From positions 62,001 through 126,000 of the forward strand of contig JAGYIS010000003.1 in assembly GCA_018402255.1 (NCBI GenBank): a stretch of DNA of 64,000 nt, in the 5' to 3' direction. Below, piece after piece: positions 53,147-63,344 of this stretch (position 1 is the stretch's first letter; every line of letters starts with the position of its first letter). The position numbers and the translations under genes were made by a program. Below the pieces are notes generated by a model. The model ran no database searches and was not told the origin of the DNA. It saw nothing but the letters and a program-made list of their open reading frames with translations. The DNA comes from Marinobacter sp. (lineage in GTDB: Bacteria > Pseudomonadota > Gammaproteobacteria > Pseudomonadales > Oleiphilaceae).

Positions 53147-54244
53147 ATGCGCACCGCGTCCCGTTTTGTCATCGTCATCATTTTTCTGGGTGTCGTCCTC
53201 GGCGGCATCTTCGGTTACAAGTTCTACGAATTTGGCCAGATGCAGGAAATGTTCTCCCAGCCCCAGCCGCCCGCCATTATTTCAGTGACTGAGGCCACCA
53301 CCGAAAACTGGCAGCCAAGCATCAAGGCCGTGGGCAGTGTCGAGGCCATCAATGGTATTGAAGTCGCCAATGAGGTGCCGGGGGTTATTGAAAGCATCAA
53401 TTTTGAGTCCGGCGATGCGGTGCAGAAGGGCGACATCCTGATTCGCCTCGATGCCGCCATCGATGAAGCTGCACTGCGTACCCGCCGTGCCGAAGCCCAG
53501 CTGGCACAGCAGGAATTCAAGCGGGTATCAGACCTGCTGCCAAAGCGGGCGGTGTCGCAGTCCCAATATGATGAATCCAAAGCCAACTATGACGCCGCCC
53601 AAGCCCGGGTGAACGAGGCCGAGGCTCAACTCAGCAAGAAGGTCATCCGCGCGCCCTTTGACGGCAACCTGGGCATTCGCATGGTAGACCAGGGCCAGTA
53701 CATCGCCACCGGCACGCCGATCGTGGAGATCAACATGCTGCACCCGATCTACGTGGATTACACCTTGTCGGAGAAATACCTGCCCAATGTTGATCGGGGC
53801 TATCCGGTTACCGTGACCGTTGCCGCTGCTCCCGATCACCTGTTCGAAGGCGAGGTCAGTGCCATTAATACCTCAGTGAATCCGGAAACCCGAACCGTTC
53901 GCATGCGTGCCACTCTGGATAACCAAGACGGCACACTTCGCCCGGGCATGTTCGCCTCTGTTCAAACCGGACAGCCCAGGGATAACGAAGTCGTCACCCT
54001 GCCCAGAACCGCGGTTTCCTACAACACCTACGGTAACTTTGTCTTCGTGGTGGAGGAAAATGACGATGGTGAGCGAGTGGTTAACCGCCGCAGCGTCACC
54101 ACGGGTGAGATTCGTAATGAACGAGCCGCCATTCTATCTGGCCTGGAATCCGGCGAAACTGTCGTTGCCAAGGGCCTGTTGAGGCTGCGTGCCGGTCAGC
54201 GGGTGGAAATACAGGACGAGTCCGACCAGGAGGCGTCTGAGTAA
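53147..54244 (+). CDS. RND efflux membrane-fusion adaptor (second pump)
   Basis: Periplasmic adaptor of 365 residues with an N-terminal membrane anchor (FVIVIIFLGVVLGGIFGYKF), not a lipoprotein. The lipoyl halves are KAVGSVEAINGIEVANEVPGVIESINFESGDAVQKGDILIRLD and VIRAPFDGNLGIRMVDQGQYIATGTPI, flanking a helical hairpin. The beta-barrel part follows, and an Asp/Glu-rich end. Here the frame is intact, unlike the first pump. AGGA lies nine bases upstream. It overlaps the permease start (TAATG). Confidence 0.95.
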   Translation: MRTASRFVIVIIFLGVVLGGIFGYKFYEFGQMQEMFSQPQPPAIISVTEATTENWQPSIKAVGSVEAINGIEVANEVPGVIESINFESGDAVQKGDILIRLDAAIDEAALRTRRAEAQLAQQEFKRVSDLLPKRAVSQSQYDESKANYDAAQARVNEAEAQLSKKVIRAPFDGNLGIRMVDQGQYIATGTPIVEINMLHPIYVDYTLSEKYLPNVDRGYPVTVTVAAAPDHLFEGEVSAINTSVNPETRTVRMRATLDNQDGTLRPGMFASVQTGQPRDNEVVTLPRTAVSYNTYGNFVFVVEENDDGERVVNRRSVTTGEIRNERAAILSGLESGETVVAKGLLRLRAGQRVEIQDESDQEASE

Positions 54245-57200
54245 TGCGCTTCACTGACATCTATGTGCACAGGCCAGTATTGGCCACCGTCGTCAGCTTG
54301 CTGATCCTGTTGCTTGGCGCCCGGGCGGCCATGGAAATGGAAGTTCGCCAGTATCCGAAGCTGGAAAGCACCACGGTGACGGTCACAACCGCCTACCCCG
54401 GGGCCAGTTCAGACCTGATCAAAGGCTTTATCACCACCCCACTTCAGCAGGCCATTGCTGAAGCCAGTGGCATCGACTACCTGAGCTCTACCAGCTCCCA
54501 GGGTGTGTCAACGATTGAGGCCAAAATGGAACTCAATTACGACGCCAATGCCGCCCTTGCCGAGATTCAGTCCAAGGTTGCCAGTCAGCGTAACGTCTTG
54601 CCGGGCGAAGCGCAGGACCCGGTGATCACCTCCAGCACCGGTGACGACAACGCCCTGATGTACATCGCGTTCTACAGCACCGAACTGGAAGTGCCCCAGA
54701 TCACCGATTACCTGACCCGCGTGGTGCAACCCAAACTGCAGGCTCTCGCCGGCGTGGGCAAAGCCCAGTTGCTGGGCCGTACCTTTGCTCTCAGAGTCTG
54801 GCTGGATCCTGAGCGGTTGGCCGCAGTCGATATGACTCCGGTCGAAGTTGCAGACAAGCTGCGGGCCAACAACTACCAGGCAGCCGTGGGCACCACTCGT
54901 GGCAAATACACGGAAATCAGCCTGACCAGCGACACCGACATCGCTGACCCCGATGCCTTCCGCAACCTGGTGGTCAAACAGGCCAACGGCACCCTGATTC
55001 GCCTGCAAGACATTGCAGAGGTCGAGCTGGGCTCCCAAACCTATGACCAGCTGGCGCTGTACAAGGGTGAACCGGCCACCTACGTTGCTATTGAGCTGGC
55101 GCCGGGCGCCAACCCGCTAACTGTCGCGGGCCTGGTGAAAGACGAACTGCCCGATATCGAAAGCCAGCTGCCCAGCGGTCTGGACGTTCGCCTGGCCTAC
55201 GATGCCTCCGACTTTATCGAAGACTCCATCAACGAAGTCATCGCCACCCTGCTGGAAGCCATGGTGATCGTGCTTGTGGTGGTGTTTTTGTGCCTTGGAT
55301 CCATCCGCGCAGCCATCGTACCCTCGGTGGCCGTGCCGCTGTCGTTGATCGGTGGCGCATTCATCATGCTGATCTTCGGCTTTTCCTTGAATCTGCTGAC
55401 ATTGCTGGCCCTGGTCCTGGCCATCGGACTGGTGGTAGACGACGCCATTATCATGGTCGAGAACGTGCACCGGCACATCGAACAGGGTGAATCCCGATTT
55501 GAAGCCGCCCTGCACGGCGCCCGCGAAATGGCCACCCCGATTATTGCGATGACCACCACGCTGGTGGCGGTCTATGCCCCGATCGGATTCATGGGTGGCC
55601 TTGTGGGCTCCCTGTTTACCGAATTTGCCTTCACACTGGCAGGTACTGTCGTCATTTCCGGCATCGTGGCGCTGACCCTGTCGCCCATGTTGTCGGGCAA
55701 GGTGCTCAAGCCCCACGGCAATCCTGGCCGGTTTGAAGTACTGGTAGAAAAGACCTTCAATGGCCTGGCCAGTGGCTACAAAGCAGCGCTCACCTCCCTG
55801 ATGCAAACCAAGTCTGTGGTGGTGTTTTTTGCCGTGGTGGTGCTGGGTTCGATCTACTTTATGGTGATGATGAGCCAGAACGAACTGGCGCCGACCGAAG
55901 ATCAGGGCATCCTGTTCTACCAGGGACTGGGGCCACAAACCTCAACACTCGACTATCTGTTTGAGCATGGTCAGGAAGTGCAGCAGCGCATGTCAGAGGT
56001 GCCTGGCTACAATGAAGACTTCATGATTCTGGGCATCACCAGCCCCAATGCGGTATTTGGCGGTTTCAAACTGGCACCCTGGAGCGAGCGGGAAATCAGC
56101 CAGTTTGATGTGCAGCCCCAGCTGGATGAGGAGCTCCGGAAAGTGACCGGCCTGCAAACAGCGGTCTTCCCGCTTCCGGCGCTGCCTGGCTCCGGTGGCG
56201 GCCTGCCCTTCCAGTTCGTGATCACCACGGGCGGCAGCTATGAACAGCTCGATGAAGTGGCCGATGAACTGCTGGGCAAAGCCATGCAGAGCGGCAACTT
56301 CATGTTCCTGCAAAAATCCATCAACTTCGACAAGCCGGTTACCCGAATCAACGTTGACAGGGACCGGGTGGCGGATCTGGGGCTGTCCATGCGCGATGTT
56401 GGTCAATCACTCTCCAGCATGCTCAGCGGTGGTTACATCAACCGATTCAACATGGAAGGGCGCTCTTACCAGGTCATCCCCCAGGTGGGCAACGACTTCC
56501 GCATCAGCCAGGAAGCGCTGGACGACTACTACATTCGCACCGGTGGAGGCCAACTGGTGCCGCTATCGAGCGTGGTCAGCTTCAGTCAGGATGTTGAGCC
56601 CTCCAACCGCACCCAGTTCAATCAGCTGAACTCTCTGACACTGCAGGGCGTTGTCATGCCAGGTGTCGCGGCAGGCACGGCCATGGACTTTATGGAACAA
56701 AGCGCGACCGACGTGTTCCCACAGGGCTTCAACTTTGACTACACCGGCGAATCCCGCCAATTGGCCACCCAGGGCAGCGCCCTGATGGTGACGTTCTTCC
56801 TGTCGCTGTTGGTGATTTATCTGGTGCTGGCCGCACAGTTCGAAAGCTGGCGTGATCCCTTCATCATTCTGGTGTCGGTACCCATGTCGGTGGCGGGTGC
56901 CATGGCCTTCATTGTTCTAGGCTTTGCCTCCATGAACATCTACACCCAGGTGGGATTGATTACCCTGATCGGGGTGGTGTCCAAGAACGGCATACTGATC
57001 GTGGAATTCGCCAATCTGCTGCAGAAGGAACAGGGGCTAAGCAAGTCGGATGCCGTCATCGAGGCAGCGGCCATCCGGCTGCGCCCAATCATCATGACAT
57101 CCCTGGCCCTGATCTTTGCCATGGTGCCGTTGCTGATTGCCGTCGGCCCGGGCGCAGAAAGTCGTTTCGCGATCGGACTGACCATCAGTGCCGGACTGGG

Positions 57201-57336
57201 CATCGGTACGCTGTTTACGGTCTTTGTGCTACCGGCGTTCTACATTCTGCTGGGCCGTGATCACCACGGTTCCGAGATGAGTGAAGATGCTGGCGATGAA
57301 GGCAAGGATGACAGCGCGGTCAAAGCCGGCGGCTGA
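54244..57336 (+). CDS. RND multidrug efflux permease (second pump, HAE1)
   Basis: Inner-membrane exporter of 1030 residues. It opens MRFTDIYVHRPVLATVVSLLILLLG. The proton relay is intact (AIGLVVDDAIIMVENVHRHIE) and the TM10 Lys is in LIGVVSKNGILIVEFANLLQ. The C-terminal tail is acidic. No TolC-type gene follows; an AraC-type regulator gene converges and overlaps the last 76 bases. Its substrate is unknown. It is not a close copy of the first pump. Confidence 0.96.
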   Translation: MRFTDIYVHRPVLATVVSLLILLLGARAAMEMEVRQYPKLESTTVTVTTAYPGASSDLIKGFITTPLQQAIAEASGIDYLSSTSSQGVSTIEAKMELNYDANAALAEIQSKVASQRNVLPGEAQDPVITSSTGDDNALMYIAFYSTELEVPQITDYLTRVVQPKLQALAGVGKAQLLGRTFALRVWLDPERLAAVDMTPVEVADKLRANNYQAAVGTTRGKYTEISLTSDTDIADPDAFRNLVVKQANGTLIRLQDIAEVELGSQTYDQLALYKGEPATYVAIELAPGANPLTVAGLVKDELPDIESQLPSGLDVRLAYDASDFIEDSINEVIATLLEAMVIVLVVVFLCLGSIRAAIVPSVAVPLSLIGGAFIMLIFGFSLNLLTLLALVLAIGLVVDDAIIMVENVHRHIEQGESRFEAALHGAREMATPIIAMTTTLVAVYAPIGFMGGLVGSLFTEFAFTLAGTVVISGIVALTLSPMLSGKVLKPHGNPGRFEVLVEKTFNGLASGYKAALTSLMQTKSVVVFFAVVVLGSIYFMVMMSQNELAPTEDQGILFYQGLGPQTSTLDYLFEHGQEVQQRMSEVPGYNEDFMILGITSPNAVFGGFKLAPWSEREISQFDVQPQLDEELRKVTGLQTAVFPLPALPGSGGGLPFQFVITTGGSYEQLDEVADELLGKAMQSGNFMFLQKSINFDKPVTRINVDRDRVADLGLSMRDVGQSLSSMLSGGYINRFNMEGRSYQVIPQVGNDFRISQEALDDYYIRTGGGQLVPLSSVVSFSQDVEPSNRTQFNQLNSLTLQGVVMPGVAAGTAMDFMEQSATDVFPQGFNFDYTGESRQLATQGSALMVTFFLSLLVIYLVLAAQFESWRDPFIILVSVPMSVAGAMAFIVLGFASMNIYTQVGLITLIGVVSKNGILIVEFANLLQKEQGLSKSDAVIEAAAIRLRPIIMTSLALIFAMVPLLIAVGPGAESRFAIGLTISAGLGIGTLFTVFVLPAFYILLGRDHHGSEMSEDAGDEGKDDSAVKAGG

Positions 57337-58250
57337 TCCTGCAGCCGGCGCCGCCACTGGACCGTCTCGCTGGGCAGTTCGCCGAAGTGCTCACGATAGA
57401 GCGCGGCGAACCGCCCAAGGTGTGAAAAACCTGCGTCTGCTGCATACCAGGAGATGTGGGGCACGTCGCACTGACAGTCCACCAGGCGTCGGCGTACCCG
57501 GATCAGGCGGCAGCGTTGATAGAAACGGTAAGGCGTCAGGCCAGTTTCCCGTTTCATCAGGTAGTACAGGTTGCGCTCACTGGCACCCGAATGCTGGGCC
57601 AGTTCCGGCAGGTTGAACACCCAGTCCGGTTCGCCTCTCATCTTCTCGATAACCCGAACCAGACGCCGGTCCAGCACCGGCAGTTCTTCCGGTACCCGCG
57701 CAAGTCCAGACGCCAACTGCTGATTCAATCGGTCAAAGAGCGCCGCTGTCTCAAGGCGTGCGTCCTGATGATCCTGAAAATAATCCGATTTCATCAAAAA
57801 CCGCTGGATGTGCCCGGCCAATGCCGCCTCCAGTCCAGGCGGATGCCAGGCTGGCACAGACGCAGCAATCGGGTAAACCAGCACCAGCCGACTGCCCTCA
57901 CCGGCCTGCAGAGAAAAACGCGTCCCCGCCGGAAGGATCGCCAAAGGAAATGCAGTCAGCCGACAACCATCCTGTAACCTGACTTGCCCTTTCACCACAG
58001 CCACAAGCAGAGTCCGGGGCAACAGCCAACGATCAAATGACATATCCTGGGCCACGTCCAGAACGCAAACGGCACCGGCCTCCACCTCGAGGGCAGACAT
58101 CGAGCCCGCGACCGCCTGGGGACGAGCCAGCTGACAAGCCACCTCCGGGCAAGCCAGCAGCTCGCGAATAGCCGCCAGCCACTCGCCACAACCCGCTCTG
58201 TTCAGGCGCAGATAGGCTTCCAGTTCCGGATTGGCATTGAGATTGCGCAT
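57261..58250 (-). CDS. AraC-family transcription regulator
   Basis: Regulator of 329 residues. The C-terminal 100 residues are the double helix-turn-helix of AraC proteins: VFNLPELAQHSGASERNLYYLMKRETGLTPYRFYQRCRLIRVRRRLVD and ISWYAADAGFSHLGRFAALYREHFGELPSETV. The N-terminal half is a poorly conserved sensing domain (cupin-like AILPAGTRFSLQAGEG). The ATG at 58250 is the likely start; a GTG 45 bases upstream is possible. The convergent overlap with the RND permease may link their regulation only by antisense, not by operator. Confidence 0.9.
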   Translation of the reverse strand: MRNLNANPELEAYLRLNRAGCGEWLAAIRELLACPEVACQLARPQAVAGSMSALEVEAGAVCVLDVAQDMSFDRWLLPRTLLVAVVKGQVRLQDGCRLTAFPLAILPAGTRFSLQAGEGSRLVLVYPIAASVPAWHPPGLEAALAGHIQRFLMKSDYFQDHQDARLETAALFDRLNQQLASGLARVPEELPVLDRRLVRVIEKMRGEPDWVFNLPELAQHSGASERNLYYLMKRETGLTPYRFYQRCRLIRVRRRLVDCQCDVPHISWYAADAGFSHLGRFAALYREHFGELPSETVQWRRRLQDQPPALTALSSLPSSPASSLISEPW

Positions 58251-58386
58251 AGGTCTCGAAAAAGCAATGGATGAGCCAGTCGTTGTAAGCCACACCGGTC
58301 CATCGCCCTAGCCAAATCTTGCAAAATGCCCGGAAACAGGGCGCAGACTCAATTTTTATTGATGTTTATCAATCTTGAACCAGGAA

Positions 58387-60045
58387 TCACACCGGCATTA
58401 ACTCGGCCAAGGGCAACGGCCGGGCCATCAGATAGCCCTGACCACGATGACAATTCAGCTCACGCAATCGGCTCCGCTGTATTTCGGTCTCTATTCCTTC
58501 GGCTACGACTTCCATATCCAGAGCCTCAGCAATTGCCAGAATGGCTGAAACAATCCGGGAGTCACGGCAATCCGGGCCCAGCCTCTGAACAAACTGACGA
58601 TCAATTTTCAGCACGTTGACAGGCAACGTATGCAGGTAGGCCAACGAGGAGTAGCCGGTGCCAAAATCGTCGATGGCCACCTTGATGCCGCTGTCGCAAA
58701 AGGCCTGGAGCTTGTCCAGGCAGCGGCGCGACAGGTTCATCAGGTGCGTTTCTGTCAACTCGATTTCCGGCAGCCAGCCCGCCGCCCGGATCTTTGCGAA
58801 GAAGGGTTCCAGCAACGGTTCCAGACGCCCATCGGCAATCTGTCGTGCCGATATATTGATCGCCAGGCAGCGACCGTTACCTACACCCGGCTGATAACGC
58901 TCAAGGTCCGCCAGGATTTGGCGGAGCAACTGCTCCGTCAGTTCATGAATCTGGCCACGCTGCTCGGCCACCGGCACAAAATCGGCCGGCGACACCGCAC
59001 CCAGCTCCGGGTGCTGCCATCTCAGCAGCGCTTCCAAACCAACCATGGCCCCGGTCGTCAGGTCATATTGGGGCTGATACACCACCGAAAATTCTTCAGG
59101 GGCCACCTTCAGCGATGCGATCAGTGCCTCCGACAACCTCTGCTGATGCTGGCCCTGCTCACCCTCGATTTCACTGTATATTCGATAGCAGGCACGCCCC
59201 GCCAGTTTGGCGGTGTACATGGCGCGGTCCGCGTTCTGGAGCAAGTCCGTGGCAGTCTTTCCATGCCAGGGAAACACCGCCGCACCCACCGAGGCGGAAA
59301 GAAAATACTCGCGCTGATCGACCACCACCGGGGCCTGAAATATCCCGTTCATCCGCTGGCACACCGCCGGCAACTCAGACTCCTGCTCCAGTTCAACAAT
59401 GGCGGCAAACTCATCGCCCGAAAGACGGGCGATCACATCCCCTTTGCGCAAGACGCTCTGAATACACGCCGCCGCCTGCTGCAGCACCCGGTCACCACAG
59501 TCATGGCCATGCAGGTCGTTCACCGACTTGAAAAAATCCAGATCAATATAGAGCACAGCAAAACATTGTCTGCCCGACCTCCGCTGACTGACCCTGGCTT
59601 TCAGAAACTCCTGAAACAGTGAGCGATTGGGTAACTCGGTGAGCGGGTCATAGTAGGCCAGTGACGCCAGCCGCTCATTGCCGGCCGTCAGCTCACCCAC
59701 ATCCATGAACACCCCGGCAAACAGGCGCTGGCCGTTGTAATCCACCGGATAGATCGTCAACCACTGGGGGTAATGTTCGCCATTTTTACGCCGGTTCCAG
59801 ATCAGGCCTTCCCAGCGCCCGCTGTCGTTCAGACTTCGCCACATGGATTGGTAAAACTCGGGGGAATGCAATCCGGAGCTCAACACCGACGGTGCCCGAC
59901 CCAGCACCTCCTCGGCCTGGTATCCGGTAACGGCATGAAACATGCGATTAACGTATGCAATCCGGGCCTCCGGTGTCGACAGCATGATGGCCCTTGGATG
60001 GTTATCCACCAGTGCTTTGAAGTCGTGCTCGTTCAACACCTGCAT
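58387..60045 (-). CDS. PAS-GGDEF-EAL cyclic-di-GMP signalling protein
   Basis: Protein of 552 residues starting MQVLNEHDF at 60045. A PAS domain (about 10-120; RIAYVNRMFHAVTGYQAEEVLG) is followed by a GGDEF domain (about 125-290) whose motif reads SGDEF (209-213) and an EAL domain (about 310-550). The EAL domain keeps EALLRW, NISARQ, ELTETHLMN, DDFGTGYSSLAYL and AEGIET, so phosphodiesterase activity is likely. The SGDEF variant leaves cyclase activity uncertain. It diverges from the Aer-like receptor gene. Confidence 0.93.
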   Translation of the reverse strand: MQVLNEHDFKALVDNHPRAIMLSTPEARIAYVNRMFHAVTGYQAEEVLGRAPSVLSSGLHSPEFYQSMWRSLNDSGRWEGLIWNRRKNGEHYPQWLTIYPVDYNGQRLFAGVFMDVGELTAGNERLASLAYYDPLTELPNRSLFQEFLKARVSQRRSGRQCFAVLYIDLDFFKSVNDLHGHDCGDRVLQQAAACIQSVLRKGDVIARLSGDEFAAIVELEQESELPAVCQRMNGIFQAPVVVDQREYFLSASVGAAVFPWHGKTATDLLQNADRAMYTAKLAGRACYRIYSEIEGEQGQHQQRLSEALIASLKVAPEEFSVVYQPQYDLTTGAMVGLEALLRWQHPELGAVSPADFVPVAEQRGQIHELTEQLLRQILADLERYQPGVGNGRCLAINISARQIADGRLEPLLEPFFAKIRAAGWLPEIELTETHLMNLSRRCLDKLQAFCDSGIKVAIDDFGTGYSSLAYLHTLPVNVLKIDRQFVQRLGPDCRDSRIVSAILAIAEALDMEVVAEGIETEIQRSRLRELNCHRGQGYLMARPLPLAELMPV

Positions 60046-60281
60046 CGTCCGATATCCCTCTGTGCCGAGCCTGTGCATCCAACAGGCTTTTCGACTCAGC
60101 ATATGCGGAATCCGTCGCAAACCTATCCATATCTTGCAAAAAGCGGCGCGCTTTGACTAAAGACGAAGAAAATGTGACCGGGATCGGGATGTTTGCAATA
60201 TGCGGATACCCCGCCAGCGTCTACAGGTCGATAGTAGTAGCCGGCCCCTAACAATAAAGATCCACATGAGCGACCCGATCC

Positions 60282-61913
60282 ATGCGCAAGAACGAACCGG
60301 TCACCGGCAAAGAGCGCGAATTTCCCGCTTACTACCACCTGATCACGACAACGGATCTGAAAGGCAAGATCACCGCCGCCAATGACGAATTCTCGGAAAT
60401 TGCCGGTTTTACCGTCGATGAGCTGGTCGGTCAGCCGCATAATCTGATCCGGCACCCGGACATGCCGCCCGAGGCCTTTGGCAACCTGTGGCAGGCCATT
60501 CAGGCCGGCAATTCCTGGCGCGGCATTGTCAAGAATCGATGCAAGAATGGCGACCATTACTGGGTCGATGCCTATGTCACACCGATTCTCAAAGACGGCG
60601 AGCTGGTCGAATATCAATCGGTACGTTCTCGACCCACCCGAGCGCAGGTGAAACGGGCCGAGAAAGCCTACGCAGCCTGGCACCGGGGCCATATGCCCAG
60701 ACGCTTTCAGGCCATCAGCCCTTCCCTGGTTTGCAAGCTCGCCTGCCTGTACGCATTGCTCGCTGGCAGTTTAGTGATGTTCGGACAACCAGCCCTTGCC
60801 CTGCCCCAGATGATCACTCTGCAAACACTGGTGCTGTCAGTGTTCGGCGTGCTGTTCTGGCTGACCTTACCGATGGTACGCAGTGCTCGTGCGGCTTGCG
60901 GCGAAACCCATCCGATCATGCCCTGGATCTATACCGGCCGGCGGGACGAAGGCGCCTGGATCGAATACGATCAACAAAAACGGGATGCGACGCTGCGAGC
61001 AGTCTCCGCCAGAATGCACGCCAACATCGGCAAGCTCCATGGCCGCAAGCAGAAGACCATGGACTGGGTGTCCAGCTCGGTCGACAGCATTCGCAGCCAG
61101 CAAACCGATATCGAAAGCATTACCCGCGCCTTCGACGAACTGGCCGAGAGTGTGCGCCGGGTGAATGAAATGACCAACCGCACCCAGCAGTCCAGCCGGG
61201 ACGCCCGGCAATCGGCCCAGCGATGCCAGGCTCAGATGGCGGATATGAATCAGGCGCTGTCGCGCTTGCGTCATCAGCTGGCCGGGGCCAACCAGGAGAT
61301 GAACAAACTGACCGAACGCAGCAACACCATCAGCGTGGTGCTGGAAGTGATTTCAGACATTGCCGAGCAAACCAACCTGCTGGCACTCAATGCGGCGATC
61401 GAAGCCGCCCGCGCCGGGGAATCCGGGCGTGGTTTTGCGGTAGTAGCGGATGAAGTGCGAGGCCTGGCCCAACGCACCCGGGAATCCACCCAGCGCATTG
61501 ACGCCATGATTCACGATCTCCAGACCGAAACCCGGACCGTGGTCAATGTCATTTTCGAGGGCACCGACACCTGCGAACAGACCGCCGCCATGGCTGATGA
61601 AGCCAGTCGAGCGCTACAGACCACGCTCAATGACATGGACATCATCGACGACTGTGCCAGGGAAGTCGCAGGCGCTTCTGAGCAACAGGCCACTCTGACG
61701 CTGCAGGTAGAGCGACAGGCGGAGCACTTGCTGCAGCTGGGCAATCAATCTGTACAAAGCAGCGAGAGTGCCCACCTGGAATCCGAACAACTGGGCAACC
61801 ACGTGGATCAGGCACAGCTGCTGACCAGCCACTTTCTACAGATGCTCTGCAACCGGCTGCTGCCGACCAGGCCGGATCCACGCAAACAGCAATTTCCCGA
61901 GCCGACACAATAA
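60282..61913 (+). CDS. Aer-like PAS methyl-accepting chemotaxis receptor
   Basis: Receptor of 543 residues. An N-terminal PAS domain (about 12-115: [39 protein letters not shown] and [19 protein letters not shown]) resembles the FAD-binding PAS of Aer, the redox/energy sensor. Two hydrophobic segments follow (about 150-200). The MCP signalling domain contains [35 protein letters not shown] at about 365-400. The ribosome binding site is weak. The gene diverges from the PAS-GGDEF-EAL gene. Confidence 0.93.
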   Translation: MRKNEPVTGKEREFPAYYHLITTTDLKGKITAANDEFSEIAGFTVDELVGQPHNLIRHPDMPPEAFGNLWQAIQAGNSWRGIVKNRCKNGDHYWVDAYVTPILKDGELVEYQSVRSRPTRAQVKRAEKAYAAWHRGHMPRRFQAISPSLVCKLACLYALLAGSLVMFGQPALALPQMITLQTLVLSVFGVLFWLTLPMVRSARAACGETHPIMPWIYTGRRDEGAWIEYDQQKRDATLRAVSARMHANIGKLHGRKQKTMDWVSSSVDSIRSQQTDIESITRAFDELAESVRRVNEMTNRTQQSSRDARQSAQRCQAQMADMNQALSRLRHQLAGANQEMNKLTERSNTISVVLEVISDIAEQTNLLALNAAIEAARAGESGRGFAVVADEVRGLAQRTRESTQRIDAMIHDLQTETRTVVNVIFEGTDTCEQTAAMADEASRALQTTLNDMDIIDDCAREVAGASEQQATLTLQVERQAEHLLQLGNQSVQSSESAHLESEQLGNHVDQAQLLTSHFLQMLCNRLLPTRPDPRKQQFPEPTQ

Positions 61914-61982
61914 GGTAGTCTGACGATCCAGCGGTATGTTTTAACCGGTTTCATCAACGCCATCATCAGGATCGTCAGCACC

Positions 61983-62294
61983 TTGACCCTCGGAACACTC
62001 TTCTGGCTGTTTGTCGCCGGCTTTCTCGTCTGGTACTGGTGGCGCGCCAAAGACATCAAGGACTTTGTCCTGCAGGCAGCGAAGCGCTACTGCAAAACCA
62101 TGGATGTGCTGCTACTGGATGAAGCCGTGTATCTGCGCGGGCTTTGGTTCAAGCGGGATCAACATGGCAACCTGCGGGTATGGCGCCGCTTTCTGTTTGA
62201 CTTCACCACCACCGGTGAGGAGCGTTACACCGGCAGGATCATCATGCTTGGCCGCAACATACTGCAGATGGAGCTGGAGCCGCACCGGTTCTGA
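61983..62294 (+). CDS. DUF3301 membrane-anchored protein
   Basis: Small protein of 103 residues with a TTG start. Residues 1-20 form a membrane helix (LFWLFVAGFLVWYWWRA); the rest is the DUF3301 pattern KRYCKTMDVLLLDEAVYLRGLWFKRDQHGNLRVWRRFLFDFTTTGEERYTGRIIMLG. AGGA lies 12 bases upstream. Function unknown; it is common in marine gammaproteobacteria. Confidence 0.85.
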   Translation: MTLGTLFWLFVAGFLVWYWWRAKDIKDFVLQAAKRYCKTMDVLLLDEAVYLRGLWFKRDQHGNLRVWRRFLFDFTTTGEERYTGRIIMLGRNILQMELEPHRF

Positions 62295-62410
62295 GTCTGC
62301 GCAGCGCGCTAAAACCCACCTCACCCAAATGGGTGATTACCGTCACATACCCTGCTCCGCAATACTCCTGAGTGCATTACGACAACCAACAAAAACAACA
62401 GGAGTCACCT

Positions 62411-63337
62411 ATGCATTACGCCATGCCTTTACGGCTGATGGCCACGGCCTTCATGCTGGTTTTCTCAATGATGAGCCACGCCAACTACACCAAGACCCAA
62501 CACCCGATCGTGCTGGTTCATGGGGTCACCGGGTTCAATACCATCGGTGGCCTGGTCAACTACTTCCATACCATCCCCTGGAATCTGGAGCGCAGTGGCG
62601 CCCGGGTATACAGCGCCAGCGTATCGTTTGTGAACAGCAGTGAGCAGCGAGGCCAGCAGCTGGCCAACTATGTGAATGGCCTGGGCCATGCCAAGGTAAA
62701 CCTGATGGCCCACAGCCAGGGCGCACCCACATCCCGGGTCACCGCCTCACTGATTCCCCATCGTATCGCCTCTGTCACCTCCATTAACGGCGTGAACAAA
62801 GGCTCGAAAGTCGCCGATGTGCTTCGCGGCGTACTGCCACCGGGCAGCAACATTGAAGGTGGCGTAAACGCCATTGCCAATGCGGCCGGCAGCCTGATCA
62901 ACGCCCTGTCAGGTGCCAGCAATCCTCAGGATGGCCTTGCCGCCCTGCAAACTCTGACCACACCCGGCACCACCAACCTGAACAATGCCCTGGGCTGGAA
63001 AGGGGTCAACCGTAACGCCTGCGCCGGCACCGCTGAAGATGTCTGGATCAACGGTAACAAGGTCAAGTTCTTCTCCTGGACCGGCCGCGGTGTGTGGACC
63101 AACGTGTTCGACATTACCGATCCGTTCCTGGGTGTTACCTCTCTGGTCTTCGGCAGCGAACCAAGCGACGGCCTGGTCGGCGTTTGCTCCACCATGATGG
63201 GCAACGTCATCGGAACCCATTACGACATGAACCATGTAGACGCCATCAACCATCTGCTGGGCGCACGCTCGCTCTGGACCAACCCCGTCAGCCTGTACCG
63301 CAGCCACGCCAACCGACTGAAAAACCGAGGACTGTGA
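62411..63337 (+). CDS. Secreted triacylglycerol lipase, Pseudomonas family I type
   Basis: Lipase of 308 residues. Start at 62411 with CAGGAG eight bases upstream; signal peptide to about SHA (24). The oxyanion segment is IVLVHGVTGFNTIGG. The nucleophile is S102 in AHSQGAPTS, which is HSQG instead of the common GHSHG; the acid and His lie in PSDGLVGVCS and NHVDAINH, as in P. aeruginosa LipA. Family members leave the cell by type II secretion and need a dedicated foldase, which follows directly. Confidence 0.93.
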   Translation: MHYAMPLRLMATAFMLVFSMMSHANYTKTQHPIVLVHGVTGFNTIGGLVNYFHTIPWNLERSGARVYSASVSFVNSSEQRGQQLANYVNGLGHAKVNLMAHSQGAPTSRVTASLIPHRIASVTSINGVNKGSKVADVLRGVLPPGSNIEGGVNAIANAAGSLINALSGASNPQDGLAALQTLTTPGTTNLNNALGWKGVNRNACAGTAEDVWINGNKVKFFSWTGRGVWTNVFDITDPFLGVTSLVFGSEPSDGLVGVCSTMMGNVIGTHYDMNHVDAINHLLGARSLWTNPVSLYRSHANRLKNRGL

Positions 63338-63344
63338 GAAAAGC

